DNA of 64,000 nucleotides from Lunularia cruciata (taxonomy: Eukaryota > Streptophyta > Marchantiopsida > Lunulariales > Lunulariaceae), in the NCBI GenBank assembly GCA_948567375.1, contig OX419760.1, forward strand, positions 34,286,001-34,350,000. Reading direction: 5' to 3'. Positions 44,561 to 56,281 of the stretch are shown here, in pieces. The position numbers and the translations under genes are program-made. The notes beneath the pieces were generated by a model, which was not told where the DNA came from, ran no database searches, and worked only from the letters and a program-made list of their open reading frames with translations. The first letter of the stretch is position 1; each line of letters begins with the position of its first letter.

Positions 44561-46678
44561 CAACGGAATTGATCTAAGTGATGGAGTGGATGTAGACTTT
44601 CTAGCAAAAGCTTGACAAACATGACAAGTTTTGCAATAATCAAGACAATCCTTGAAAATCCCTCTCCAATGGTAACCCGCATCTAGAATCTTGAAAGTAG
44701 TCACCTTTCCTACAAAGTGTCCTCCACACACTAAACCTTCATGAAACTCCTTTATAAGTAGGATAGACTCTTCCTTACCCACTGCTCTTTGAAGTAGACC
44801 ATCTGCTCCTTGGTGAAAAAGAATATCCTCCACCATTGTGTAAGGTCTAGATCTTGCTGCAAGGGCCTTCCTCTCCCTAGCATGCATCCCTTCTCGATAG
44901 TTACCTCTTGTCACAAAATCCATAATCTCCTTGTACTCCATTGGAACCTCTTGAGTGATTGAGATTGTCATGAGCTCCTCATCCGGGAAGGAATCATCCA
45001 CTGGCTCATCTCTATCATGATCATAGGCTCTAGATAACAAATCAACATTTGCATGTTTCTTTCCTGGCCTATCCTCAATGGTGTAGTCATACTTAGACAA
45101 GAGTATCATCCACCTTGCTAGTCTCCCTTCAACATTAGGCTTGTTGAAGATGTACTTCAAGGCCTTGTGATCCATGACAATGGTGGCTTTCCCTCCAATC
45201 AAGTAGTGTCTAAACTTCTTGAGACCAAAGATCATTGCCAACCCTTCTCTCTCCATAACAGAGTAGTTCTTCTCTATTGAAACCATCTGCCTACTAGCAT
45301 AAGCCATTGGATGATCATGCCCATCTTGGTCTAATTGACTAAGAGTGCATCCTATAGCTACATTAGAAGCATCAGTGTAGAGGATGAAAGGCTTACTCCA
45401 ATCAGGTTTAGCAAGAATTGGAGCTACAACAAGGGATTGCTTGAGCTCCTCAAAAGCTTTGAGAGCCTTCTTGTCCTCCAAAATCACCATGTAATCTACA
45501 CCCTTCTTCATGTAGATGGTCAATGCATAAGCCTTGTTGGAAAATGAGAAGATGAATCTCCTATAGTATCCAACCATCCCCAAGAATTGGCATAACTTGG
45601 TCAAGCTTGAAGGGAATGGAAGGTCTGAGATTTTCCTCACCTTCTCAGGATCAACTGCTATTCCATCCTTGGAGATGATGTGCCCCAAAAGTAGACCTTC
45701 TTCACATCCAAAAATGCACTTCTCTGGGTTGAGTGATGCATTTGCCTCATCCAAGCATTGTGAGACCTTGATTAGGTGCTCAAAGTGCTCCTCCTTGCTC
45801 CCATAGACACAAAAATCATCAATGAAGTCTCTCACAAATTTCCCAATGAAAGGTTCAAATACCTTGCTCATGAACCGTTGGAATGTGGCTGGAGCATTGC
45901 AAAGCCCAAAAGGCATGACCTTGAAAGGATAAGTTCCCCAAGGTGTGGTGAATGTGGTGAGTTGTTGATGCTCTGGTGCAATCTTGATTTGGTTATATCC
46001 ACTATAACCATCTCCAAAACTATACCTCTCATGACCTGCAACCTCTTCCAAGATCTCATCAATGAATGGCAATGGGTAGTAGTCTTTCTTGGTAACAACA
46101 TTGAGCTTCTTGTAATCCACACATACTTGAAGCTTGTCATTCTTTTTCTTCACAATCACAATTGGAGACACCCATTTTGAATTCTCCACCTCAAAGATAA
46201 ATCTAGCCTCCTTGAGCTTATCAATCTCCTCCTTCACAACCAAAGATATTGGTGGGCTAATGCAACGTTGCTTTTGGCAGATTGGTCTTGTATGTGACTC
46301 CACCTCTATCTTGTGCTCCTCCGAGGTGACTTCCTTCAAATCCTTGTAACTAAAAGCAAACACATGGATGAACTTGTAGAAAATCTCCTCAAATCTCACC
46401 TTCTCCTCCTTGGTAACATTTAGGCCATACTTGAGGGTAGCTAACCTTCTCTCTATCTCCTCAAGTTCCAATGGTGATTCATCTGGGTCCTTCAAAACCT
46501 CTGGCTTAGGTGCAAATTCCATAGCACACAAGGGATACATATCTGAATCTGATTCAGATTCATCCTTCTCCGTGGAAGTCTCCTCTTCCATGCTTGTGTC
46601 CACACCTGAAGCTCCTTCTTCAGAATCTGATTCCCAAAAATCAGAAGATGGTGTATCTGAATGTGAAGTGTTGGTGGT
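44555..46678 (-). CDS. B2 reverse transcriptase, RNase H and integrase zinc finger
   Basis: About 708 uninterrupted residues from the C1 insertion point. An acidic N-terminal stretch (FWESDSEEGASG) is followed by RT motifs PICQKQRCISPP, VCVDYKKLN, GDGYSGYNQI, MPFGLCNAPATFQR and FVRDFIDDFCVYG (catalytic FIDD). RNase H motifs are ILYTDASNVAIG and VMDHKALKYIF, and the integrase HHCC finger is HEGLVCGGHF...CKTCHVCQAF. The frame continues upstream of C1 into the protease (RVTVLVTN|TTNTSHSD). Such a long open frame in a nested element implies relatively recent activity; the upstream ATG inside C1 is not the original start. Confidence 0.92.
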   Translation of the reverse strand, partial: TTNTSHSDTPSSDFWESDSEEGASGVDTSMEEETSTEKDESESDSDMYPLCAMEFAPKPEVLKDPDESPLELEEIERRLATLKYGLNVTKEEKVRFEEIFYKFIHVFAFSYKDLKEVTSEEHKIEVESHTRPICQKQRCISPPISLVVKEEIDKLKEARFIFEVENSKWVSPIVIVKKKNDKLQVCVDYKKLNVVTKKDYYPLPFIDEILEEVAGHERYSFGDGYSGYNQIKIAPEHQQLTTFTTPWGTYPFKVMPFGLCNAPATFQRFMSKVFEPFIGKFVRDFIDDFCVYGSKEEHFEHLIKVSQCLDEANASLNPEKCIFGCEEGLLLGHIISKDGIAVDPEKVRKISDLPFPSSLTKLCQFLGMVGYYRRFIFSFSNKAYALTIYMKKGVDYMVILEDKKALKAFEELKQSLVVAPILAKPDWSKPFILYTDASNVAIGCTLSQLDQDGHDHPMAYASRQMVSIEKNYSVMEREGLAMIFGLKKFRHYLIGGKATIVMDHKALKYIFNKPNVEGRLARWMILLSKYDYTIEDRPGKKHANVDLLSRAYDHDRDEPVDDSFPDEELMTISITQEVPMEYKEIMDFVTRGNYREGMHARERKALAARSRPYTMVEDILFHQGADGLLQRAVGKEESILLIKEFHEGLVCGGHFVGKVTTFKILDAGYHWRGIFKDCLDYCKTCHVCQAFARKSTSTPSLRSIPLL

Positions 46679-47066
46679 GTTAGTGTGGTGCCCGCATTTT
46701 TTTTTTTCAAAATAAAGGAAAAGAAGTGTATAGAGAAGTCGTATTGCGCCTATATGGCCGAAGAAGGCAAAGAAAAGAGTCTTTGGGATGAAACCCAAAG
46801 TAAAGTGACTTTGGGGCATAAGGTGAAGTACTCAGAAATGCCCTATCAGCACACAACCCAAAGTAAATTGTCTTCGTATTGGGGGGAGCTCAACCCGAGG
46901 CAAAGACAGTCTAACCACCTTTTGTCGGGGTGAGAAATTCAAGAAGGGGCCGTTCAAAAACCGGCGGCCCATACGCGTGAAGGTTGATTGACAGTGACAA
47001 GTGCATGCAAGAGGTGTGATTTCTCGGTAGAAACTCAAAGTGACGGAAGACAAAGAAGTGCAACTC

Positions 47067-47074
47067 TATAAAAA
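47067..47074 (+). promoter_or_regulatory. TATA-like box upstream of the C1 gene
   Basis: CTCTATAAAAATTG lies 20 nt before the ATG at 47094 and is conserved in C2 (52730-52740). The distance to the ATG is short for a plant TATA, so the role is uncertain. Confidence 0.45.
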
Positions 47075-47093
47075 TTGAACTTGCAACGACGAA

Positions 47094-49670
47094 ATGTCGA
47101 GTAATTTTCCTTTGCCGTTGAGAAGTCGTCTTGTAGGTGATTGTGGGAAGGGAAATAGAGTTGGAATCATGTTAGTGCAAAAGGGAGAAGTTGTGAGAGT
47201 GAAATCGAGAGAGAGTGAGAATGTAGAAGAGATGGGAGGAGGAAAGAAGAACTCCGAATTCACAGTGAGAAATCATGCGATTTGGAGATTAGATGTAATA
47301 GCGAGGATCAAAGTCTTGAGCCGACTTCGGATCACATTTCTGGCATGGAACTGGAATGTAAGCTTTCTAGGATTCATGACAGAAATCATCAAGAGCAAGT
47401 GTCTTCATGGACCAGAGGAAGAAGGGAAGAGGGGAAATCCGGCTCGGTAGACAGAGTCGGATTGGAGACTTGTACTCGAGAAGGAAGCAGGCTTGGAGCA
47501 GGGAGCCACATTCTTGGGGAAGGGAGAGATAGCTCAAGAGACCCAGGAGGTGAGAGATGCCTTCTCGTCAAAGAGGACAAAGAACGGGTATAAGGTTGAG
47601 AGTTACAAAGATCCTGTGAAGAGAGGGATCGTGAGTGCACTAATGGCTATCTTGAAGCCGGAGCAAACCACATATGTGATGAAACACCAAGCGGTGTTCT
47701 TTCACAAGCTTTTCGCAGGAGAACCAATCAATTGGGCAAGGTGTTTTCACGGGAGAACGAGGCAGATGGTGTGGAATTTGTGGGATAAGTTGCCTCCACA
47801 CAATATCGTGCCATTTGTAGCACACTTCTACCTCAGGCTTAACTTGCTGAACTCGGCGGAGCGGACTCGGATGGTGTCGCACTTCCATCGTGATGTGCAA
47901 AAGGAGGTCGACGTCGAGGAGCATCAATACATCCTGCAAATCAGGAGTACTGACGACTACTACGCAAAGACGGGGAAGAATGTGGAGGTCGTAGTGAGTA
48001 CCCCGACTACAAAGAAGAGGGGTTGGCAAGATGACGCCAAAGACACAAAGAAACCTTGGAAGATGCGGAGCGCCAACCCGAGGCGAGGTATGGTGGTAAT
48101 TGAGTCAAAGGATGAGGACTCAGAAGGAGATGCCAAGCTAAAAACTGAAGACTCGGAACACAAGGAGGAGCCTGAGCTAACGCTGCAGAGTGGAGATCCG
48201 AGTAGCAATAGTGATGAAGGAGGAGACATGACATCGGCACCAGCAGCTGACAAATACAAAGAAGAAGTTCAAGCAGAGATGGAAGCCAAAGACAACACAC
48301 AGTTGGAAGATGAAGTAACTGTGCCCGAAGAGAAGAAGATTGCAGTGCAGCGAGGAGTTCGCTCAAGACGTAAGGCAAAGTGTGAAGCGGGGCCAAGTAA
48401 GGCAAAGGAAGAGGTAAGTGAAAGCTTGGGAAGTGAGGCTTCAATTCTGATACAAAGACTGCAGATAAGAAGGCAAGTATCGGATGAACAAGAAGTGCGA
48501 AGAGAAGTGGCCACACAAGAAGAAGTAATCCCGAGCAATGGAGTGGAGTACCTGTAGAAGGTGGTGTGCCCATTGTTGGTGAAGTTGGAGTACAAGAAGA
48601 AGGAAATGCAGTTGACATGTCCGGAGGTAAAGACTATTTTGCAGGTGTTGGCGAGATTAGAAGAAGAAAACTCGGAGTTGAAGAAGAGTATAACCCGAGG
48701 TGAGGAGGAAAGAGAAGTGCTGCGAGCGGAGGCAGTGGTGAGAAGTCAGATAATCGAAGACCTGAAGAGAGAAGTAAGTTATCGAGAGGATCTTGTGAAG
48801 AAGAGTGACATAACAAGGGAGAGACAAGTAGCGGAGTATGAAATCTTGAAGCAACAATTTGCTGATTCAAGAGTAGAAGTAATCCATGCTATGGCAAGAG
48901 TAGCAGCAAAGGATCAAGAGCTCAATAGGGTGATGGAGAGTGTTGAGGAGAAGAAGCAACTGTGGCAAAGAGAGTCGGCGGCACGATACTGAGAAGAAGA
49001 TTGATTACAAGAGTTACTTCGTAATCAGGAGGAGAAGGTTGTACAAAAGGAGAAGGAGAAGGAGACGGTGAAAGCTGAGTTCAAAGAGGAGTTGGCGATG
49101 GATAGGGAGGACTGGCTTGCAGATCGAGAGCGAGAGAGAAAGATGAGATTGGAGCTAGTGAAGGAGATAGTCCTCAGGATGAACGCAATGTTGAGTACAG
49201 AGGCCAACATTCGGATTGAAGAAACAAGATTGCACGAGTTGAAATTGTTGATGCAGGAGACGAGGCGAAGATAGGCAAGAGACACTAATTTGAATGCCTT
49301 GTTAATTAGTCTCAAAACTCGTGTAGACAGAAAGATTTTAGAGGTAGAGGATAACATTTCAATTAGATTAGACTTAGTGAAAATAGAGATAGAAAAGCTT
49401 TGGAAGGATGTTAGAGCAAAACCCAAAGTAGATAACATAGGAGTACAAATGTCTTCAGAGTTACCAGTGGAGACATTAGAGAAGAGTGGGTCGGGAGATA
49501 AGGAGTTAGATAGATTACTCACTAGTGCAATTTCAAATCAAGAAAGAGAATTGCTGGATCTGGTAGAAGAAGTAGAAAATACAAAACTCAAGGACAAAAT
49601 ATTAGGAAGTAAAGTTACTTCGGGTTTGGGTTTGAAAGCCGATGACAAAGTAGACATTGGATCGGAGTAG
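47094..49670 (+). pseudogene. C1 coiled-coil protein gene, about 858 residues, five in-frame stops
   Basis: One continuous frame of 859 codons with stops at codons 119 (TAG), 488 (TAG), 633 and 637 (TGA) and 727 (TAG) but no frameshift. Domain order: N-terminal 1-118; a conserved globular block about 165-262 (VKRGIVSALMAIL, KHQAVFFHKLFAGEPINWA, VPFVAHFYLRLNLL); an acidic Ser/Asp linker about 335-400; a basic nuclear-signal-like patch RGVRSRRKAK near 420; a long heptad-rich coiled coil about 490-800; and an end GLGLKADDKVDIGSE. No family is recognised with confidence. The layout faintly recalls plant-transposon proteins of the putative Transposase_32 type, a weak guess. The same frame exists in C2. 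Confidence 0.8.
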
Positions 49671-50463
49671 TAATAGATTTGAGATTTGAAGAGGCAAATA
49701 TGAAGAAGTGCATTGTCATTTTGGATTTGAAGGTTAGAAAAGTTGTTGTAGAACAGTATAGTTGTTAGAAATGTCAATTTTTTCACTATTTAAGAGTGGC
49801 ATTTGCAATATTATGTTGTTCAGTGCTCATTATTTTTGAGAATAGATAAAGCAAAGTGCTGTGAAGTAGTGCTCGTCGCTTGAGCTTGATTTCGAGTATC
49901 AACTTTGTGATTGTGTTTGTGAGTGTTTAAAGAAATTTGAAGTGCAAGTCAATGTGCTTGTTGGATGTTGGATTGCACAGCCTTGATCTTCATTTTGTGT
50001 GTTTGATCTTGAGTGAAGTGCAATCAAAGCAATGCCTTGACAGATCTGAGAGGAGTTGTAGTGTTGGTAGTATTCTGCATTTGTGAGTGCATTGTGAGGT
50101 TACTGTGAAATAATTTTGATCGAGGAAGTTGTGCCTTCAGTGGAGGGGTAGAACATAATTCTTACGAAAAGTTTTTTTGCAATGAAGTGCCATTTTCAAG
50201 AGAGCCTGAATCATCACAATCAAGATTGGTTGGAAAGATTTGATGGAGTTGTGATTAAGGAGTGTGAATTTGTGACAAGACTGCAAATCAGTGCTTGTTA
50301 CTCTCTTCTGGGTGTGGTTTCTACCTGAGAGATTAAAGATGCAACCAAGAAGAACTACAATTGTTACTTTGCTTTGTACTTGACCACTTCTGACTTGTAT
50401 CTCTGTGGGAATGAACTTTACTTACCCGATTACCGCAAAAGTGATATTTGCCGGGTTGTCACA
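49671..50463 (+). other. 3' non-coding part of C1
   Basis: About 790 bp without coding content after the stop. It contains an AATAGATAAAGC polyadenylation-like site near 49846 (AATAAATAAAGC in C2) and ends at the CACA terminus. Confidence 0.7.
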
Positions 50464-50968
50464 GTTAGTCACAAGAACCGTGACTCTATGGTTTGATGGC
50501 CCAATCCTCAAGTACCCTTTGTGCCATTGATCAGTTGTGCATGCTGCTCTCAACCATGGCCTCCCAGGAAGTAAGTCATAGCTTGAATCCTTCAAGACTT
50601 GGAAAGTCATGAGATTTTGAACTCCCATAACTGAAACTACCACTTTATCCATCACCTCTATTGGTCAAATTTGTTGCTTGTTTGCCATGCTCACCGCAAA
50701 TGTTTAAGGTAGGTCTTGAGGGTATCATACCCAACTTCTTTATCAACCTTTTTGACATGGCATTTACTGCTGATTCTCCATCAACCAATGCATCCTTGAT
50801 GCATCTTATATCAATCTTGGAGCCATATTCACAAGCCTCCCATGGTTCTGGCTTGGCATCCACCACCCCCATTGATACAAGAGCTTTTGCCTTCTTCTTT
50901 CTCTTGCTCCTTGTAGAACTCAAACCACCTCTAAGCTCTTTTCTCAAGGTAGGGTTCAAAGCAATCAA
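50464..50968 (-). pseudogene. B2 protease
   Basis: IKDALVDGE (aspartic protease site; DGG in B1), SAVNAMSKRLIKKLGMIPSR, VSVMGVQNLMTFQVLKD and YDLLPGRPWLRAA, which is the C-terminal G-R-P-W-L motif. A frameshift lies near 50650-50700. Upstream to 50968 it reads a basic Lys-rich linker. Confidence 0.85.
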
Positions 50969-51024
50969 TGGTCCACTGTGATGTTAGCCTTGTGACTACC
51001 AACATCCTCCAACTCATTGTAGTT

Positions 51025-52340
51025 CTATTGTTGCTTTGAGATCAAGAAATCCTCCATCCCCAACTTCTTCCTTGGAGTCTTTGTTGTTGATGGTGTTGAG
51101 ATGCAAGTGCTCCTAGTAGACATAGGAGTATCCTTGCTTGGAGTAAATCTTTGAGAAGAGTGAACATCCTCTGCAAAACAAGCTCTCTTCTTCTCTTGTG
51201 CCAAAAGCTCCAAATTAAGACCCTTGGAGTTTGAGCACTCTCCCTTCTCATACTTGCTCTCCACCACATCTATGGATGCTATCTCCTTAACTTTGTTTGG
51301 ATTAGGAACCACTTGGGTTTCACTACCACCCTCTTTCCCTCTATTGGCTCCCTCATAACCCCTTCCTCCATGGTAAGTGGAATTTGGGCAATTCCTTTGG
51401 ATATGGCCTCTTCCTCCACAACCAAAACAATTTCTATCATTGAAATTGTTGGCTAGTTGGCCTCCTCTAGATAGAAAGTTTCCATAACTCCTAGGTCCTC
51501 TCCCTACAATTTGATTCACCTCTCTCTTCTCCCATAGTTGCACCAAATTGATCTTGAGATCCACAAGTTGTTCTATGATGGTTTGAAGTGGATCCTTTGG
51601 TGGAGTGCAAGAATTGGAGCAACTACTACTTGAGGTGAAACCCTTGCCACCAAAGTATCAGAAGTTCCACCATACTTGTAACCTTGAGGAGGATGCACAA
51701 CCTCCTTCACCACCAAATCACTCTCATCCCCTTCCAAACTCTCCTCCATACGAATTGCAATTTTGATAGCTTCAACCTTGGAAGAAGGTTTCTCATATCT
51801 CAGCTTGCTTCTTATTTGTGGTCTCAATCCTCCCACAAAATTCCTGGTGAGCATGGCCTCTATGCCAATCAATGTAGTCTCCACATCATCTCCACCCTTC
51901 CTCAACACTATGAAAAATTTGGACTCTCACTTTTCCACTCTTTCCACATAGACTCTCACTTTCTCTCCATCTCCTTGTTTGAGGAATGTAACCTCACTCA
52001 TCAATCTCTCTTAACTCTCATGAGGAAGAAAGTTCTCAACGAGTGCTGAAGTCAAAATCTCCCAAGACTCTTGTTCCCCATCTCTCCTCTCTCTCTTTTG
52101 GTATTCTGACTCATACCATGTAAGGGTTGCATCCTCAAAGAAATCTGGTAATAATGAGGCCCACTCATTCTTCCTCCTCTCATTGTTTCCTATGCGAGCA
52201 CTCTTGAAGTCCCTCACAAAGACCTCCACATATTCTCCATCCTTGCCAAAGAAAACTAGAAGTTTCCTCATCTTAACTCCTCACTATCTTTCTTTTCTCT
52301 CAAATTTTTTTTTCTCTTTTCTTTTTGCTCACTCTAAAAT
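51025..52340 (-). pseudogene. B2 gag
   Basis: Starts with VFFGKDGEYVEVFVRDFKSA and FFEDATLTWYESEYQ (retrotransposon gag domain, 52271 downward), then FVGGLRPQIRSKLRYEKP, then a Gly-rich nucleocapsid with CFGCGGRGHIQRNC (CCHC knuckle) near 51420. Stop or frame breaks fall near 51910-52010 and 51565. C2 separates it from ORF1. Confidence 0.88.
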
Positions 52341-55300
52341 TGTGGTGCCCACATTTTTTGTTTTTTTTTCAAAATAAAGAAGAAGAAGTGTATAGAGAAG
52401 TCGGATTGCGCCTATATGGCCGAAGAAGGCAAAGAAAAGAGTCTTCGGGATGAAACCTGAAGTAAAGTGACTTTAGGTCATAAGGCAAAGTACTCAGAAA
52501 TGCATTGTCAGCACACAACCCGAGGTAAGGAGTTTTCATATCGGGGGGAGCTCAACCCAAGGCGAAGTCAATCTAACAACCTTTTGTCGGGGCAAGAAAT
52601 TCAAGAAGAGACCATTCAAAAACCGGTGGCCCATACGCGTGAAGTATGATTGACAGTGATAGGTGCATGTAGGAGGTGTGATTTCTTGGTAGAAAGTCAA
52701 AGTGAAGAAAGACAAAGAAAGCGCAACTCTATAAAAATTGAACTCGCAACAACGCAATGTCAAGTAATTTTCCTTTGCCGTTGAGAAGTCGTCCTGCAAG
52801 TGATCGTGGGAAGGGAAATGGAGTTGGAAACGTGTTAGTGTGTAAGGGAGAAGTCACAAGAGTGAAACCAAGAGACAATGAGAAAGCAAGAGAGATGGGA
52901 GGAGGAAAGAAAAACTCCAAATTTGTAGTGAGAAATCATGCGATTTGGAGGTTAGATGTGATCGCGAGGATCAAAGCCTTGAGCCAACTTTGGATCACCT
53001 TCTTGGCGTGGAATTGGAACGTGAGTTTTCCAAGTTTCATGACAGAGATCATCAAGAGCAAGTGTCTAGATGGACCCAAGGAAGAAGGGAAGAGAGGAAA
53101 TCCGGCTCGCTAGATAGAGTCGGATTGGAGAATGGTACTCGGGAAGGAAGCAGGCTCGGAGCAGGGAGCCATGTTCTTGGGGGAGGGAGAGATAGCCCAA
53201 GAAACCCAAGAGGTGAGAGATGCATTCTTGTCAAAGCGGACAAAGAATGGGTACAAAGTCAAGAGCTACAAAGATCCTATCAAGAGTGGAATTGTGAGTG
53301 CTCTGATGGCAATCCTGAAGTCAGAGAGAACAACTTATATGATGAAACACCAAGCGGTGTTCTTTCACAAATTGTTTGCAGGGGAACCGATCAATTGGGC
53401 AAGGTGTTTCCATGGGAGAACGCAACAAATGGTGTGGAATCTATAGGATAAATTGCCTCCACACTACATCGTGCCGTTTGCAGCTCATTTCTACCTTGGG
53501 TTGAATTTGCTGAACTTGGCGGAGCGAACTTGAATGGTGTTGCATTTCCATCCCAATTTGAGAAAGGAGGTTGATGTAGAGGAGCAGCAGTACATCTTGC
53601 AAATCAGAGGCACCGACGAGTACTACAAGAAGACGGGAAAGAATGTGGAGATTGAAGTGAGTACTCCAAACTCAAAGAAGAGAAGTCGGCAGGGCAAAGC
53701 CAAAGACACAACAAAACCTCGGAAGACCAGGAGAGGAAACCCGATGCAAGGCATGGTGGTGATCAAGTCGGAAGATGAAGACTCGGAAGGTGACACCAAG
53801 TGCAAGACCAAAGACTTGGAACATGAGGAGGAGCCCGAGCTAATGCTACAGAGTGGAGATACAAGTAGCGACAGTGATGAAGGTGGAGAAATGACATTGG
53901 CGCCAGCTGCTGCAGAGGAAGAAGAAGAAGTGCAGGTAGAGATCGAGGCCAAGGACAACACAAAGTTGGAAGATGAAGTACCCGAGGCAGAAGAGAAGAT
54001 TGCAGTTCAGAGGGGAGTCCGCTCGAGACGTAAGGCAAAGTACGATGCAGGTCCAAGTAACGTGAAAGAAGAAGCAGATGGGGAAGCAAAGCGTCCATTC
54101 TGATATGAAGACTGCAGAGAAGAAGGCGAGTATCAGATGAACACAAAGTACAAAGAGAAGTGGCTACGCAAGAAGAAGTAACCCCAAGCGATGGAGTTGA
54201 TTACCTGCGGGAGGTGGTGTGTCCATTGCTAGTGAAGTTAGAGTACAAGAAGAAGGAGATGCAGTTGACTTGTCCAGAGGTGAAGACTGTTTTGTAGGTG
54301 TTGTCAAGATTAGAAGAAGAGAACTCGGAGTTGAGAAGAGTATAACCCGAGGTGAGGAGGAAAGGGAAGTACTGTGAGCGGAGGCAGTAGTGAGGACTTA
54401 GGTAATTGAAGACCTGAAGAGAGAAGTGAGGTATCGAGAAGATCTTGTTAAGAAGAGTGACATGGCAAGGGAAAGACAAGTAGCTGAATATGAAATCTTG
54501 AAGCAACAGTTTGCTGATTCAAGAGTAGAAATTATCCATGCTATGGCAAGAGTCGCTGTGAAGGATCAAGAGCTCAATAGGGTGATAGAGAGTGTCAAGG
54601 AGAAGTAGCAACTTTGGCAAAGAGAGTTGGCAGCACGGTATAGGGAAGAAGAGAGATTACAAGAGTTACTTTGTAATCAAGAGGAGAAGGTTGTACAGAA
54701 GGAGAAGGAGAAGGAGACAGTGAAAGCCGAGTTCAAAGTGGAATTGGCAATGTACAAGGAGGACTGGCTTGCAGATCGAGAGCAAGAGAGGAAGATGAGA
54801 TTGGAGCCGTTGAAGGAGATAGTCCTCAAGATGAACGTGATGTTGAGTACAGAGGCCAACATTTGAATTGAAGAGATGAGGTTGCACAAGTTGAAGTTGT
54901 TGGTGCAGGAGATGAGGCGAAGACAGGCAAAAGACACTGATTTGAATGCCTTGTTAATTAGTTTAAGAACTCGTGTAGACAGGAAAATCTTAGAAGTAAA
55001 AGACAATATTGCAATTAGATTAGACTTGGTGAAAATAGAGATAGAAAATTTTTGGAAAGATGTGAGAGCCAAACTCGAAGTAGATAACATAGGAGTGCAG
55101 ATGTTTTTGGAGTTAGAGATGGAGACATTGGAGAAGAGTGGGTTGAGAGATGAAGAGTTAGATAGATTACCCACTAGTGCAATTTCAGATCAGGAAGGAG
55201 AATTGCTAGATCTGGTAGAAGAAGTAGAAGATATGAAACCCGAGGACAGAGTAGTAGGAAGTGAAATTACTTTGGGTTTAGGTTTGAAAGCCGATGACAA

Positions 55301-56113
55301 AGTAGACATCGGATCGGATTAGTAACAGTTTTGAGATATGAAGAGGCAGATATGAAGAGGTGCATTGTCATTTCAGATCTATAGGTTAGAAAGGTTGTTG
55401 TAGAACGGTATGGTTGTTAGAACTGTTGATTTGTTCACTACTTAACAGTGGCATTCGCAATATCACGTTGTTTAGTGCTCATAATTTATGAGAATAAATA
55501 AAGCAAAGTGCTGTGAAGCAATGCTCGTCGCTTAAGCTTGATTCTGAGTATCAACTTTTTGTCTATGTTTGTGAGTGTTTGGAGAAATTCAAAGTGCAAG
55601 TCAATGTGTTTGTTGGATGTTGGATTCCGCAGCCTTGATCTTCATTCTGTGTCTTTGATCTTGAGTGAAGTGCGATCGGAGCAATGCCTTGACAGATTTG
55701 AGAGGAATTGTAGTGTTGGTAGTATTCTGCATTTGTGAGTGCAGTGCAAGGTTGATGTGAAGCAATTTTGATCGAGGAAGTTGTGCCTTCAGTGGAGGAG
55801 TGGAACACAATTCTGAGGCAAAGTTGTTTTGTAGTGAAGTGCCATTTTCGGGAGAGCCTGAATCATCACAATCAAGATTGTTTGGAAAGATTTCATGGTT
55901 GTGATTAAGGAGTGTTAATTTGTGACAAGACTACGAATCAGTGCTTGTTACTCTCTTCTGGGTGTGGTTTCTACCTAAGAGATTAAAGATGCAACTAAGA
56001 AGAACTGAAATTGTTACTTTGCTTTGTATTTGACCAATTTTGACTCGTATCTCTACGAGAAAAAACTTTACTTACCCGATTACCGCAAAAGTGATATTTG
56101 CTAGGTTGTCACA
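52341..56113 (+). mobile_element. Family-C insertion C2
   Basis: TGTGGTGCCCACATTTTTTG to TTTGCTAGGTTGTCACA, 3773 bp, colinear with C1 over its length. Flanks AAAAT (52336-52340) and ATAAC (56114-56118) agree at three of five positions; B1 has the empty site CTCTATAGCTAATAG at about 59866. It carries the same gene and the same conserved ends as C1, so the boundaries are well supported by comparison. Confidence 0.88.
52757..55322 (+). pseudogene. C2 copy of the coiled-coil protein gene
   Basis: Aligned to C1 from MSSNFPLPLRSR to KADDKVDIGSD. The N-terminal 118 codons end in TAG (53111-53113) at the same place as in C1. Further stops at 53444-53446 and 53531-53533 are private to C2, as are frameshifts near 54095 and 54335. 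The globular block (KHQAVFFHKLFAGEPINWA) and the coiled coil (REDLVKKSDMARERQVAEYE) are highly conserved with C1, while positions that are stops in C1 codons 488, 633, 637 and 727 are sense here (CGG, CGG, AGA and CAG-type codons). Confidence 0.82.
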
Positions 56114-56281
56114 ATAACTAATAGAGTATGTACATGACTAACACCATTTGAGAGTAATCCACCATAGAGAACACAAAAGGTTCACATTGCTCCAAGATTT
56201 CTATAGCAACATCAAATCCTAGAGTGCATATTAATCTAACTTTCATGGATAGTTTATCCATAAGTTGAAAGATTATCTTCA

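Larger units (their letters stand above)
46684..50463 (+). mobile_element. Family-C insertion C1, gene-bearing, type unresolved
   Basis: Begins TGTGGTGCCCGCATTTTTT and ends ATATTTGCCGGGTTGTCACA, flanked by exact 5-bp repeats GTTAG (46679-46683 and 50464-50468). Deleting it restores the B2 frame. Length 3780 bp, + strand, opposite to its host. The ends form a short imperfect inverted repeat (TGTGGTGCCCGCA versus TGTGACAACCCGGCA). There are no long direct repeats within it and no reverse transcriptase. TG...CA ends with a 5-bp duplication fit an LTR made by a retroviral-type integrase. It may be a very large solo LTR carrying a gene, or a non-autonomous element of unknown class. Confidence 0.88.

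Noticed and set aside
47640-48618. Long minus-strand frames opposite the C1 gene
   Set aside because: They are Leu/Ser-rich mirror frames. The conserved features between C1 and C2 are on the + strand.
46684-50463. Family C as a standard TIR DNA transposon
   Set aside because: The inverted ends are very short and imperfect, the 5-bp duplication does not fit the common plant superfamilies (3, 8 or 9 bp), and no DDE/D domain is visible; kept open as an alternative.
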